Shown here piece by piece: positions 9,138-18,124 of a stretch of 64,000 nt of DNA (its first letter is position 1; each line of letters opens with the position of its first letter). This DNA is from Catalinimonas alkaloidigena. Lineage in GTDB: Bacteria > Bacteroidota > Bacteroidia > Cytophagales > Flexibacteraceae. The DNA lies in contig NZ_FNFO01000003.1 in the NCBI RefSeq assembly GCF_900100765.1, positions 62,001 through 126,000 of the forward strand. Reading direction: 5' to 3'. A program made the position numbers and the translations under genes. The notes beneath the pieces were generated by a model. That model saw nothing but the letters and a program-made list of their open reading frames with translations. It did no database searches and was not told the origin of the DNA.

Positions 9138-10472
9138 ATGGTCAGAATCTTCAAGTTCGGGGGGGCATCCCTAAAAAACGCAGCGGCTATTCGCAATACG
9201 GCCGACATCATTCGCCAACATGCGGCCGGCAACCAACTGCTGATTGTGGTGTCGGCCATGGGGCAAACCACCAACCGCCTGGAGGCCCTGTACAGCGCCT
9301 ATGCCCAACCGCAAGCCGGTGTTGACCATCCGCAGGAGATTTTGCAGGAAATTCGGCAGTACCACGAAGACATCGCCCGTGAGTTGTTCGGCGAACTACC
9401 CGAAACCCTCGTGGCCCTGTTCGACAACCTGTTCGGCAAACTGGAAACCAAGGCGTCGTCCCTCCCCCATTCCGTGCCCTTCGACGAGGGTTACGATCAA
9501 GTGCTGTGCTATGGCGAGATCATCTCGTCGCATCTGGTGGCGCGTTACCTGCAACACCTGGAATTACCCGTGGAGTGGATCGATTCCCGACGTTACATCC
9601 AGACCGACATGACCTGGCGCGAAGCCCGCATCGACTGGCTCTGGACCGAAAGTCAGGTGCAACGCCAACTGGCACCCAAGCTCAAACAGCAAATTGCGCT
9701 GACCCAGGGCTTCATCGGAGGCACGGTCGACGGGCGTACTACCACGCTGGGCCGCGAAGGGTCCGATTTTACGGCCGCCATCTACGCGCACTGCCTGCGG
9801 GCCGCCTCGGTCACCATCTGGAAAGACGTGCCGGGCATTTTGAACGCCGACCCCAAACGGATTGCCGACACGTACCTCTACCCGAACTTGTCGTACGAAG
9901 AGGCCGCCGAAATGACGTATTACGGCGCCACGGTGATCCATCCCAAAACCATTCGTCCTCTCAAGAGTCGCAACATCCCGCTGTACGTACGCTCATTTCT
10001 CAACCCGGACGCGCCGGGCACCTGCATCGGCGAAGGACAACCGGAGGGCATGAGGCCTGCCATCATTTTCAAGCGCAACCAACGCATGATTTCGTTCAGT
10101 GGCCGCGACCTGACGTTTGTCAGTGAACACAACCACTTCGTGATTCTGAACGCCTGCGCGCGCCAGAACCTCCACATCAACCTGATGCAGAACTCAGCCA
10201 TTTCGTTTCTCATCTGTTGCGACTACAACCCCTGGAAGGTGCAAGAGCTGGTGGACTCGCTTCGCGAGCAGTTCGAAATCAAAGTATCGGACGATTTGGA
10301 GCTGATCACCATCAAGCATTACGACCTGCCCACCATCGAAAAAGTAATGAAAGGAAAAAAAGCCCTAGTGGAACAGAACACGCTCCATACATATCAGGCG
10401 GTAGTGCCCACTTCGGCTGAACCTTTGCAGGATTCCGTCGTTCCACTATTTGAATGGAAACCTATCGGATAA
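9138..10472 (+). CDS. lysC: Aspartate kinase (monofunctional)
   Basis: Catalyses ATP-dependent phosphorylation of aspartate, the first step to lysine, threonine, methionine and diaminopimelate. The 444-residue product opens with the nucleotide-binding motif KFGGASL, carries the GREGSDFTAA and DPKRI segments of the amino-acid kinase fold, and ends with two ACT-like regulatory segments (from about residue 310) where end-product feedback is expected. No homoserine dehydrogenase domain follows, so it is monofunctional. Its 3' end overlaps the next gene by 19 bp, which suggests cotranscription with the DUF4174 gene. Confidence 0.93.
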   Translation: MVRIFKFGGASLKNAAAIRNTADIIRQHAAGNQLLIVVSAMGQTTNRLEALYSAYAQPQAGVDHPQEILQEIRQYHEDIARELFGELPETLVALFDNLFGKLETKASSLPHSVPFDEGYDQVLCYGEIISSHLVARYLQHLELPVEWIDSRRYIQTDMTWREARIDWLWTESQVQRQLAPKLKQQIALTQGFIGGTVDGRTTTLGREGSDFTAAIYAHCLRAASVTIWKDVPGILNADPKRIADTYLYPNLSYEEAAEMTYYGATVIHPKTIRPLKSRNIPLYVRSFLNPDAPGTCIGEGQPEGMRPAIIFKRNQRMISFSGRDLTFVSEHNHFVILNACARQNLHINLMQNSAISFLICCDYNPWKVQELVDSLREQFEIKVSDDLELITIKHYDLPTIEKVMKGKKALVEQNTLHTYQAVVPTSAEPLQDSVVPLFEWKPIG

Positions 10473-10924
10473 TCTTTAACCTGCTTTTTATCATGGCACT
10501 CCAGGGACCTGGAGCGGCTGGCCAGCCTGCTCCCCATCAACCGTCAAATGCAGGCGACGTGCTGGCACCGTATCGTTGGTCGAACCGACTGCTTCTTATT
10601 TTCTCCGAAGACACCAACATTACCGACTACCAGCGTCAGGTTTCCATCCTGCAGTCGGATCAGATGGGCATGGCCGACCGTGATCTGGTATTTTTCCGCA
10701 TTTTTCCGGACGAGGGGTACACCCCCGACAACGATGCCCTGACGCCCGCCCAGGTTACGGCGCTGCGCGAGCGTTTCGATGTCGGCACGGGCTTTACGGT
10801 GATTCTGATCGGCAAAGATGGAGGAGAGAAGCGCACCGAACGCAAACCCCTCACGCTCGATCAGTTGTATGGCACCATCGACGCCATGCCCATGCGCCAA
10901 AATGAAATGAAGCAAAACCCCTGA
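10454..10924 (+). CDS. DUF4174 domain protein with signal peptide
   Basis: A 156-residue protein. Residues 1-22 are a hydrophobic leader (RIIFNLLFIMALQGPGAAG), so it is probably exported. The rest (about residues 30-145) matches the DUF4174 pattern: YRWSNRLLLIF near the start, DRDLVFFRI in the middle and FTVILIGKDGGEK...LTLDQLYGTIDAMPMRQ at the end. The family has a thioredoxin-like outline but no CxxC here and no established reaction. The start lies inside lysC (19-bp overlap). A later Met at residue 14 is a possible alternative start but would shorten the leader. Confidence 0.75.
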   Translation: METYRIIFNLLFIMALQGPGAAGQPAPHQPSNAGDVLAPYRWSNRLLLIFSEDTNITDYQRQVSILQSDQMGMADRDLVFFRIFPDEGYTPDNDALTPAQVTALRERFDVGTGFTVILIGKDGGEKRTERKPLTLDQLYGTIDAMPMRQNEMKQNP

Positions 10925-11118
10925 AGCCATAGGGTGGCCTCTGTCTTTTATCTGATTCTTTTATGAAGATATACAGATATATCGCGGTTTAAACGGCCAT
11001 ATATGAAAGTTGAAAAAAGTCAAGACAGAATCAATTTTTTTGTTTCGTTTTTTTTTCAAAAATTTGTTCCCCTCTGTTAGAAAACCTGTCAGTTAAATCT
11101 CTTTAGAAACTCTTTCGG

Positions 11119-12576
11119 ATGGCAACAGATTGTCGTGCGGTATGGAAGCATTGTCTCAAGATAATACGGGATAATGTTGGCGAACAAAGCTACAATACGT
11201 GGTTTGAGCCGATTGTACCCCTGCGACTAGAGGGCCACGAGTTGACTATCCAGGTACCCAGCCAGTTCTTCTATGAGTGGTTGGAGGAGCACTATGTCAG
11301 CCTGTTACGGCACGTGGTGGATGTGGTATTAGGGCCAAACGGAAAATTGGAATATTCCATTATTGTGGACGGTGGCAACGAGCACAATAAGCCCTATACT
11401 ATTAATCTCCCAACGAGCCGCCCCAAAAGCACACGCCGCCCGGAAGCAGTACAGGAAGTAAAGACCAAAAAGAGCAAATACAACGGTACGTCAGAAGACA
11501 CCGCCGTGGCTACGTTGGCGCCCTACCAACAGTACGCTGCCGAAACCTGCCTGAACGATCGCTATACATTCGACACCTACGTCGAAGGAGACTGCAACCG
11601 CCTGGCGCGGTCGGCGGGCCTCGCCGTAGCGGCCCGTCCGGGGACCACGTCGTTCAACCCGCTGATGATCTACGGAGGCGTAGGTCTGGGCAAAACCCAC
11701 TTGGTGCAGGCCATTGGGAACAAGATCAAAGAAGACTACAAAGACAAAGTGATCTTCTACGTCTCGTCCGAGAAGTTTACCAATCAGTTTATCGAAGCGG
11801 TTAAGAACAACGGGATTCAGGAGTTCACCAACTTTTACCTCGGGGTTGACGCGCTCATCATCGACGATGTACAGTTCCTGGCGGGTAAAGAAAGAACACA
11901 AGAGATTTTCTTCCACATCTTCAACCACCTCCAGCAAAACAGCCGCCAGATCATCATGACAAGCGACTGCCCGCCGCGCGATCTGAAAGGCATGCAGGAG
12001 CGTTTGATTTCGCGTTTCAAGTGGGGCCTGACGGCCGACCTGTCTCAACCCGATTTTGAAACGCGTGTGGCCATCATCCAAAAGAAAATGCAGACGGATG
12101 GCATCGACGTGCCTTACGATGTGGTGGAGTTTCTGGCTTCCAAAGTGCAGACCAACATTCGGGAGCTGGAAGGGGTGATGATCTCCATGATTGCCCAGTC
12201 GTCCCTGAACCGCAAAGATTTTGACATCGATCTGGCAAAGCACATTCTTCAGAACATCGTCCAGAACATAGAAACCGGTATTGATATCGAATACATTCAG
12301 AAATCAGTCTCCGATTATTTCAAAGTGCCTGCCGACGCGCTAAAGGCCAAAACCCGCAAGAAAGAAGTGGTGATGGCGCGGCAGGTGGCCATGTATTTCA
12401 CCAAAGAATTTACCGACTACTCGTTGAAAAGCATCGGACAGTTTTTTGGCGGACGCGACCACAGCACCGTTATCCACGCCATTCGGGCGGTAAAAGACCT
12501 GATCGAAACCAACCGGAAATTCCGGAGTTCGATGGATGAACTCAACCACCTGCTGAAGCAGCGTGGCAAGTCCTAA
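11119..12576 (+). CDS. dnaA: Chromosomal replication initiator DnaA
   Basis: The AAA+ initiator that binds and melts oriC. The 485-residue product shows domain I (residues 1-90), a variable Lys/Ser-rich linker, the ATPase domain with Walker A GGVGLGKT (K192) and Walker B LIIDDVQFLAG, and a C-terminal DNA-binding domain with the signature SIGQFFGGRDHSTVIHAI. Upstream is an A/T-rich stretch (10960-11110) with long T runs. I see no cluster of DnaA boxes and no dnaN/recF neighbours, so this need not be the origin, in line with other Bacteroidota where dnaA is separated from dnaN. A strong terminator follows. Confidence 0.97.
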   Translation: MATDCRAVWKHCLKIIRDNVGEQSYNTWFEPIVPLRLEGHELTIQVPSQFFYEWLEEHYVSLLRHVVDVVLGPNGKLEYSIIVDGGNEHNKPYTINLPTSRPKSTRRPEAVQEVKTKKSKYNGTSEDTAVATLAPYQQYAAETCLNDRYTFDTYVEGDCNRLARSAGLAVAARPGTTSFNPLMIYGGVGLGKTHLVQAIGNKIKEDYKDKVIFYVSSEKFTNQFIEAVKNNGIQEFTNFYLGVDALIIDDVQFLAGKERTQEIFFHIFNHLQQNSRQIIMTSDCPPRDLKGMQERLISRFKWGLTADLSQPDFETRVAIIQKKMQTDGIDVPYDVVEFLASKVQTNIRELEGVMISMIAQSSLNRKDFDIDLAKHILQNIVQNIETGIDIEYIQKSVSDYFKVPADALKAKTRKKEVVMARQVAMYFTKEFTDYSLKSIGQFFGGRDHSTVIHAIRAVKDLIETNRKFRSSMDELNHLLKQRGKS

Positions 12577-12596
12577 TTTGAACCAAAATCACCCAC

Positions 12597-12631
12597 AAAA
12601 AAGGCTCGCTGTTTCCCAGTGAGCCTTTTTT
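12597..12631. terminator. Bidirectional terminator between dnaA and the small membrane protein
   Basis: Stem GGCTCGCTG / CAGTGAGCC (9 pairs including one G-U) flanked by AAAAAA and TTTTTT, with a 5-nt loop. It lies between convergent genes and can serve both strands. Confidence 0.85.
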
Positions 12632-12657
12632 ATGAGCTTGTTTTGTCTAACCGCCGG

Positions 12658-12924
12658 TTACGTACGCAACCAGAACGACCGGAAAAGCATGTAAAGCGTT
12701 CCGGGAATGAGCATCAGCCCGAACTGAAGGAAGTTGACACCATCGAGTTGGTACGTGCTGGCTACCACAAATACGAGTACGGTTGCGCCCAGCAGGAAAA
12801 GGCTCAGAATCCGGGCGAAAGGACGGGTGTAGAAGGAGGAACTGCTGTCCATGTAAGATTTTGTACGCGGGGCGTATAAAATCGATTCAGGACTCAGAAG
12901 GGAGGGCTTTCGTTTCTGTTCCAT
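12658..12924 (-). CDS. Small two-TM membrane protein, unknown function
   Basis: An 88-residue protein, not recognised. The first ~35 residues are polar and rich in Ser/Arg (cytoplasmic). Two hydrophobic segments follow, about residues 37-57 (ARILSLFLLGATVLVFVV) and 62-82 (VNFLQFGLMLIPGTLYMLF). It starts with a clear ATG and ends just before the dnaA terminator. The neighbour on the same strand is htrA, about 350 bp upstream and separated by a hairpin, so it is probably transcribed alone. Confidence 0.6.
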   Translation of the reverse strand: MEQKRKPSLLSPESILYAPRTKSYMDSSSSFYTRPFARILSLFLLGATVLVFVVASTYQLDGVNFLQFGLMLIPGTLYMLFRSFWLRT

Positions 12925-13276
12925 TCGTGTTAAAAGTTATAGAAGGCAATTACATTTATCTAAATAAAGAATAGATCATCTTACAAAGATCCAATTGCAC
13001 AAAAACAGCGCCTTGCCAGGAAGGCAGAATATCAAATGTAATAAATTAATCGTTTAGTTACTATTTATGCCTGAAATCCAGCACGATGTCGTCGTAAGTT
13101 TTTTTGAAAAACGTGAAAATCAGGACCTAGGTTGGCCGGCAAAGTAAGGCTGAACCGAATTAACAAAGAACGCCGGGACTGAGCCGTTAGGCCCGGGCAT
13201 TTAAAGCGGTCGGAAATTTCAGGAGAAAAAGCAAAAATTTCCGACCGCTTCGCTTTGCGCGCGCGGGTTGGCAGCA
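12925..13276. other. Intergenic region between the small membrane protein and htrA
   Basis: 352 bp without a supportable gene. It contains the A/T-rich promoter-side sequence of the small membrane protein gene (12930-13075) and a strong hairpin at 13204-13250. No RNA gene is recognised. Confidence 0.6.
13204..13250 (-). terminator. 16-bp hairpin after htrA, probable terminator
   Basis: Perfect inverted repeat with arms AAGCGGTCGGAAATTT (13204-13219) and its complement (13235-13250) around a 15-nt loop. It lies 26 bp downstream of the htrA stop. The T-run after the stem on the minus strand is short (TTTAAA), so termination is likely but not certain. Confidence 0.6.
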
Positions 13277-14719
13277 TCAGAGATAGAACGAATAGTAGCC
13301 TTTAACGCCTTTTTCGTTAACGCCTTCGATGATGGTTTTGCCGCGGGCCTGTGACAGGAGTCGTTCCACATCCTGCGGTTTGGTAACGGCCTGGCGGTTG
13401 ATGGCGGTGATGACAAACCCACTACGCAGATTCATCTGGTTCAGAATGCCGCGTTGCACGCCAAGCACGCGCACGCCGTTGGCAATGCCCATCCGGTCGC
13501 GCTCTACTTTCGACACCACTTCCAGATCGGCACCCAGAAGTTCTGAGTTGTAAATTTCGCGGCGCAGTAGTTCCGTAGTGCCTTCGCGGTTGGTGAGCAC
13601 CAACTCGGCTTCGCGCAGTTTGTTGTCGCGGCGGTAGGTCAGGCGTACCCGGTCGCCGGGGTTGAAGTAGCTCATCTCTTCATCGTAGGTGCCTTTGCCG
13701 TGCACCGTCAGGCCGTTGATTTTTAAGATGACGTCTCCTTGCTGCAGTCCCGCTTTATCGGCCGCGCCGTCCGGTTGCAGGTACGAGATTACCACGCCGG
13801 CAAAGTTGTCGAGTCCAATCCGATTGGCTAGTTCGGGCGTCACGTCCAGCACGTCAGCACCCAGGTAGGCTTTCTGCACCTCGCCGTATTCAATCAAATC
13901 CCCCACTACCTTGGTGACAATGTCGGACGGAACGGCAAAACCATACCCGGTGTACGAGCCGGTTTGGGAGTAAATCGCCGTATTGATGCCGATCAACTCC
14001 CCCTGGGCGTTCACCAGCGCACCGCCCGAATTGCCCGGGTTGATCGCCGCATCGGTTTGAATAAAAGATTCGATGGGGAAGCGACTGTTGACGATGTTGA
14101 TGTTGCGCCCTTTCGCACTCACAATACCCGCCGTCACCGTAGAGGTCAGGTTAAACGGATTGCCCACCGCCAGTACCCACTCGCCGACCTGCACCTGGCG
14201 CGAAGCGGCAATCTTGATGGCGGGAAGTCCGTTCGTCTCGATTTTCAGCACCGCCAAATCGGTCGAAGGATCGGTCCCGACCACCCGTGCGGCATATGAA
14301 CGCTCATCGTGAATAACTTCCAGCGAAGCGGCATCGTCCACCACGTGGTTGTTGGTGATGATGTAGCCGTCGGCCGAAAAAATAACCCCTGAACCGGAAC
14401 TCACGCGCTGCCCGGAAGCTCCACCGAAAAACTGATCGAACCAGCTGACTGCCTGCGGGGCCGACGTATTCTTGATGTAAACGACGCTGGGCGTGCTCAC
14501 GGCCGAAGCACGCACAAAGTCTTCGCTCAGGTGAGCCGAGATGGCGGCAGTGGGGTTGGCAGATAAGGGATGCGCACGCAACAGGGGCGCTTCGTCCGTT
14601 TGGCTGACCGTCTGCACCAGGCCGGTCGGCGCCGGAGGCACAAACCACCGTTGGTACGTGAACGCGCCGGCCAGCCCGGCCACAAAAGCAAGAAGTATGG
14701 TGAATAGGGTTCGTTTCAT
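13277..14719 (-). CDS. htrA: HtrA/DegP-family periplasmic serine protease
   Basis: Periplasmic quality-control protease of the trypsin fold. The 480-residue product, from the ATG at 14719, has a signal or anchor segment (TLFTILLAFVAGLAGAF). The catalytic triad is visible: H125 (ITNNHVV), D154 (TDLAVLKI) and S231 in INPGNSGGALV. Two PDZ domains follow (about residues 285-375 and 390-475), the first with YLGADVLDVTP. This is the standard two-PDZ DegP/DegQ layout. The longer frame upstream to 14776 adds non-family sequence. The gene is divergent from the GH3-like gene, sharing a 189-bp promoter region. Confidence 0.93.
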   Translation of the reverse strand: MKRTLFTILLAFVAGLAGAFTYQRWFVPPAPTGLVQTVSQTDEAPLLRAHPLSANPTAAISAHLSEDFVRASAVSTPSVVYIKNTSAPQAVSWFDQFFGGASGQRVSSGSGVIFSADGYIITNNHVVDDAASLEVIHDERSYAARVVGTDPSTDLAVLKIETNGLPAIKIAASRQVQVGEWVLAVGNPFNLTSTVTAGIVSAKGRNINIVNSRFPIESFIQTDAAINPGNSGGALVNAQGELIGINTAIYSQTGSYTGYGFAVPSDIVTKVVGDLIEYGEVQKAYLGADVLDVTPELANRIGLDNFAGVVISYLQPDGAADKAGLQQGDVILKINGLTVHGKGTYDEEMSYFNPGDRVRLTYRRDNKLREAELVLTNREGTTELLRREIYNSELLGADLEVVSKVERDRMGIANGVRVLGVQRGILNQMNLRSGFVITAINRQAVTKPQDVERLLSQARGKTIIEGVNEKGVKGYYSFYL

Positions 14720-14857
14720 AATCACGTTAACGTTCGGTTCGGCAAAATTGTGTAGCCCACAGCAATCCTTGTGCAAACCTGCGCCAATAACGCCAAAAAT
14801 ACTACCTTCCTTCCACAGCCGGTCAGAATGGCAGCGTCAGTGGTGACCGCGACGCCG

Positions 14858-14889
14858 TTGCTGCGCACTTTATAAAATCGTTACTTTTG
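14858..14889 (+). promoter_or_regulatory. Bacteroidota-type promoter of the GH3-like gene
   Basis: TTG (14858-14860), 21-bp spacer, then TACTTTTG (14882-14889), matching the -33 TTG / -7 TAnnTTTG pattern. It would give a very short leader before the ATG at 14909. Confidence 0.6.
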
Positions 14890-14908
14890 GCAGCACGTTA
14901 ACAGTCGC

Positions 14909-16408
14909 ATGGGAATCAGAGCCATTTTGAGTAAACCGCTGGCCGCCTGGGTAAAAGCCGACATCCGCAAGTGGTCGGCGCGCCCCGTCGAAAGCCAGCA
15001 GACGGTCTTTCAACAGCTGCTTCAGCAGGGAAAAGAAACCGCCTTCGGGCGCGATCACGGCTTTGCCGACATCGCTTCGCACGAGGCGTTCCGTCGCCAG
15101 GTTCCCATTCGCGACTACGAAGCGCTTTCTCCCTACATCAACCGTGTGGTGGAAGGCGAAAAAGACGTGCTGTGGCCCGGTCAGCCGCTGTACTTTGCCA
15201 AAACCTCCGGCACCACTTCGGGCATCAAGTACATCCCGATCTCCAAAGACTCGATTCCCAACCACATCAACTCGGCACGCAACGCCCTGCTCTGCTATGT
15301 AAACGAAACGGGCAAGGCGTCGTTTCTGGACCGGAACCTGATCTTCCTGTCGGGCAGCCCCGAGATGTACAAAAAGAACGGCATCTACGTAGGTCGTTTG
15401 TCGGGCATTGTCAACCACCACGTTCCCAGCTACCTGCGTACGAACCAGAAACCCAGCTACGAAACCAATTGCATCGACGACTGGGAAACCAAGCTGGAAC
15501 GCATCATCGACGAGACGCTCCACGCCGACATGTCGCTGATTTCGGGCATTCCCCCCTGGGTGCAGATGTACTTTGATCGTCTGCAGGAACGCACGGGCGG
15601 CAAACCCATCAAAGACATTTTCCCGAATTTTTCGCTGCTGGTGTACGGAGGCGTCAACTTTGAGCCGTACCGCAAAAAAATGTTCGAGACGATCGGCAAA
15701 CGCATCGATTCCATCGAAACCTATCCGGCGTCGGAAGGCTTCATCGCCTACCAGGATTCTCAGCGCAAAGAAGGTCTCTTGCTGCTACTCAACAGCGGAA
15801 TTTTCTACGAATTTGTGCCGGTCGAAGAGTTTTTCGACGAAAACCCCACCCGCCTGACTATCGGTGAAGTCGAGCTGGGCAAGAACTACGCCGTGGTGCT
15901 GAGCAACAACGCCGGCCTGTGGGGATATTCGCTGGGCGACACCGTCAAGTTTGTCTCCAAGCAACCGTACCGTTTGTTGGTGACCGGGCGCATCAAACAC
16001 TTTATCTCGGCCTTTGGCGAGCACGTGATTGGCGAAGAGGTCGAAAATGCCATGCGCACCACACGGGAGTATCACCCGGAAGTCGAACTGGTCGAATTTA
16101 CGGTGGCCCCTCAGGTGACCCCCGACGACGGATTGCCGCACCACGAATGGCTCATCGAATTTGCCAAACCGCCTGCCAACCTGCCTGCGTTCGAACGCCG
16201 GTTGGACGAGGCGTTGCGCAAGCTCAACATTTACTACGACGACCTGATTTCGGGGAGCATCCTGGAGCCCCTTCGGGTGACGCCTCTGAAACGCGACGCG
16301 TTCCGCGAGTACATGAAATCGCAGGGCAAGCTGGGTGGCCAGAACAAAGTACCGCGCCTGTCGAACGACCGCACCCTGGCCGATGCACTCCGGCCGTGGT
16401 ATCACTGA
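14909..16408 (+). CDS. GH3-family adenylating enzyme (acyl-acid-amido synthetase fold)
   Basis: A 499-residue member of the GH3 superfamily, which in plants adenylates auxin or jasmonate and conjugates them to amino acids. The bacterial function is not established. Visible motifs are the ATP-binding FAKTSGTTSGIKYIPIS (about residues 95-111), YPASEGFIAYQ (about 272-282) and the C-terminal hinge GRIKHFISAFGEHV. The family resembles acyl-CoA synthetases, so an adenylate-forming reaction on an unknown carboxylate is inferred. It has its own promoter and is followed by a hypothetical gene 22 bp downstream. Confidence 0.85.
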   Translation: MGIRAILSKPLAAWVKADIRKWSARPVESQQTVFQQLLQQGKETAFGRDHGFADIASHEAFRRQVPIRDYEALSPYINRVVEGEKDVLWPGQPLYFAKTSGTTSGIKYIPISKDSIPNHINSARNALLCYVNETGKASFLDRNLIFLSGSPEMYKKNGIYVGRLSGIVNHHVPSYLRTNQKPSYETNCIDDWETKLERIIDETLHADMSLISGIPPWVQMYFDRLQERTGGKPIKDIFPNFSLLVYGGVNFEPYRKKMFETIGKRIDSIETYPASEGFIAYQDSQRKEGLLLLLNSGIFYEFVPVEEFFDENPTRLTIGEVELGKNYAVVLSNNAGLWGYSLGDTVKFVSKQPYRLLVTGRIKHFISAFGEHVIGEEVENAMRTTREYHPEVELVEFTVAPQVTPDDGLPHHEWLIEFAKPPANLPAFERRLDEALRKLNIYYDDLISGSILEPLRVTPLKRDAFREYMKSQGKLGGQNKVPRLSNDRTLADALRPWYH

Positions 16409-16430
16409 GAAGTTTTCGGTAGTTTGATGA

Positions 16431-17072
16431 ATGGAAACGTCGCCCGTCCCTGAGGAGCAGCCCTCCCCACCATCACCGCCCCACCGCGCCTGGCAGTGGA
16501 ATGTCGATAAGGTCATCAGCATCACGGCTTTGTGCGTCAGTCTGGGTACGTTCATCATCTTCTCGTACCAGACGCGCCTTCTGCACGACCAGACCCAATT
16601 TTTGCGCGATCAGACCAAGTTACAAAATCAGCAGACCCAACTACTCCAGAATCAGCAACAGGCTTACCTCAAGCAACAGTACGCCTCGGTGATGCCCTAC
16701 CTTGAAGTATGGAATTCGCAAGCCCACGACTATTTCAAATTCATCCTTACCAATAACGGGGTTGGCCCTGCCTTTATCCGCGAAGTTCGGATGCACTATC
16801 GCGATACAGTCTATGCCTTAGATCCGGCTAACTTTTTAGAGAAAGTGCTACCTGACTCACTACGCATCAATTTTGTCTACTCTAACCTGGAGCCGGGTAG
16901 GGTGGTGCCGGCTGGCGAACAAATCGAAATGATTTATGTATCCTCACCTCGGGAAGTGATCAAACTGAAAACGTTTCTGCAGGCGCAGCCTCAGATCGAA
17001 ATTCGCTACGCATCGATCTATGATGAAGAATGGAGGATGTTGGGTTACAATCCACCCGAGAAAGTAGAGTAA
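16431..17072 (+). CDS. Membrane-anchored coiled-coil protein, unknown function
   Basis: A 213-residue protein, not recognised. A Pro-rich N-terminus (EEQPSPPSPPH) precedes one transmembrane helix (about residues 27-45, VISITALCVSLGTFIIFSY). Then comes a Gln/Asp-rich heptad stretch (about 48-83, repeated TQFLRDQT / TQLLQNQQ units) that should form a coiled coil. The C-terminal ~125 residues form a compact, probably beta-rich soluble domain (YLEVWNSQAHDYFKFILTNNGVGPAFIREV). The latter wording resembles protein segments that flank a single TM and coiled coil in many bacterial hypotheticals. It lies 22 bp after the GH3-like gene, so cotranscription is likely. Confidence 0.7.
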   Translation: METSPVPEEQPSPPSPPHRAWQWNVDKVISITALCVSLGTFIIFSYQTRLLHDQTQFLRDQTKLQNQQTQLLQNQQQAYLKQQYASVMPYLEVWNSQAHDYFKFILTNNGVGPAFIREVRMHYRDTVYALDPANFLEKVLPDSLRINFVYSNLEPGRVVPAGEQIEMIYVSSPREVIKLKTFLQAQPQIEIRYASIYDEEWRMLGYNPPEKVE

Positions 17073-17192
17073 GACAGTCCGGGCGCGGGTTTCCCACGGA
17101 TCTGTTCAAAGACTTCTACCAACTTAATGACAATTCAACTCATACGTTAGGACCGTACTCCTCCCTCAATGAGTTTCCTGGTAAAAAGCAAA

Positions 17193-17226
17193 AGCCGCCG
17201 TTGCTCGGGCAACGGCGGCTTTCTTT
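17193..17226. terminator. Bidirectional terminator between convergent genes
   Basis: Stem AGCCGCCGTTG / CAACGGCGGCT with a 6-nt loop, followed by TTCTTTT on the plus strand and flanked by A-runs on the other side, so both convergent genes can use it. Confidence 0.85.
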
Positions 17227-17247
17227 TCATAGGTGACACAAATGGTC

Positions 17248-17883
17248 TTAGATCTTGTTGTGGTACGAAATCTTCTGACGAAGTTCCTCCAAATGATTCC
17301 GCTCCGTTTGCAGTTCGCGCTTGATCTTGATTTCGCGCTCACGCGAACGCTTGCGAAACTCCTCAAACTCTTCGTTTAAGGCCTCGTATTCGCGGCGTGT
17401 CCGGGTCGTCACTTTGTTGCTGCTCTGGAATTTGTAGATCGCGCCCAGCATCAGCACCAGCAAAATGCCCACGATACTCCACATCACGGTCGAGTACGTT
17501 TCTTTCAATACATCCATACCCAGGAAAGAGATGGTCGCATTCTGGCGTTCGCTGCGCTCCAGTTCTTCACCACGCTTGGCCAGCTGTCCCTTCAAGTCCT
17601 GTAATTCCTGCTCCTGCGAAGCAAGTTGCTGCTGAAGCGTCCCGATTTGCGTCTGTAAGACCTGCACAGAGTCCTGCACGTTTTTCCACAATGCATTCAA
17701 CTTAAATTCCTTCACCACCTTGTAGTCCTCGTAGCGGTTAGAGCTCTTCTTCAGCGATTCGAACTGCGCATTCAGCGTATTGCTTGCTTCTTCCGTACTA
17801 GCCTCAGCGTCCTGTGCGTACGAAGGCAGCGCCGTACCCAAGGTCAGTACTAGTACAATCAGAGCGGAAATCTTTAGTTTCAT
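17248..17883 (-). CDS. Signal-peptide/coiled-coil/TM protein (often mislabelled tRNA (guanine-N1)-methyltransferase)
   Basis: A 211-residue protein. A signal peptide (residues 1-23, ending PSYA) is followed by a short domain with SLKKSSNRYEDYKVVKEFKLNALWKNVQDS, a coiled coil (about 70-118), a single TM helix (about 132-152, VMWSIVGILLVLMLGAIY) and a second, highly charged coiled coil (about 165-207). I recall this arrangement from Cytophagales proteins carrying the database name tRNA (guanine-N1)-methyltransferase. Nothing here resembles the knotted TrmD fold, and the signal peptide and TM exclude a soluble tRNA enzyme. An envelope structural role is a guess. Confidence 0.75.
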   Translation of the reverse strand: MKLKISALIVLVLTLGTALPSYAQDAEASTEEASNTLNAQFESLKKSSNRYEDYKVVKEFKLNALWKNVQDSVQVLQTQIGTLQQQLASQEQELQDLKGQLAKRGEELERSERQNATISFLGMDVLKETYSTVMWSIVGILLVLMLGAIYKFQSSNKVTTRTRREYEALNEEFEEFRKRSREREIKIKRELQTERNHLEELRQKISYHNKI

Positions 17884-18055
17884 GATGAAATCATTTAACT
17901 TATTGGGAGATTAAAAACTGTAGTGTTCTGCTAATTAAGAAATTTTTTACTCAAAGGATTCCCCGTACTAGGAAAAATACAATCAATCAACCTTATAGTG
18001 AACCCTTATATGTGTAGGTTTTGACGTTTATTTGCAGAGTTATGAAATAATAACG

Positions 18056-18091
18056 AAAGTGCCTCCAAAATCTGACGCTTGGAGGCACTTT
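18056..18091 (-). terminator. Hairpin after the DUF892 gene
   Basis: A 13-bp perfect stem (AAAGTGCCTCCAA and complement) with a 10-nt loop, 34 bp beyond the stop of the DUF892 gene and before the next minus-strand gene. The U-tract on the minus strand is weak (CTTTCGTT). Confidence 0.65.
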
Positions 18092-18124
18092 CTTTTAGGA
18101 TATTAAGCGCTGATTTTTAGCGAC

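Noticed and set aside
12470-12478. TTATCCACG, one mismatch from a DnaA box
   Set aside because: It lies in codons for the conserved DnaA STVIHAI motif, a common coincidence; a single box does not make an origin.
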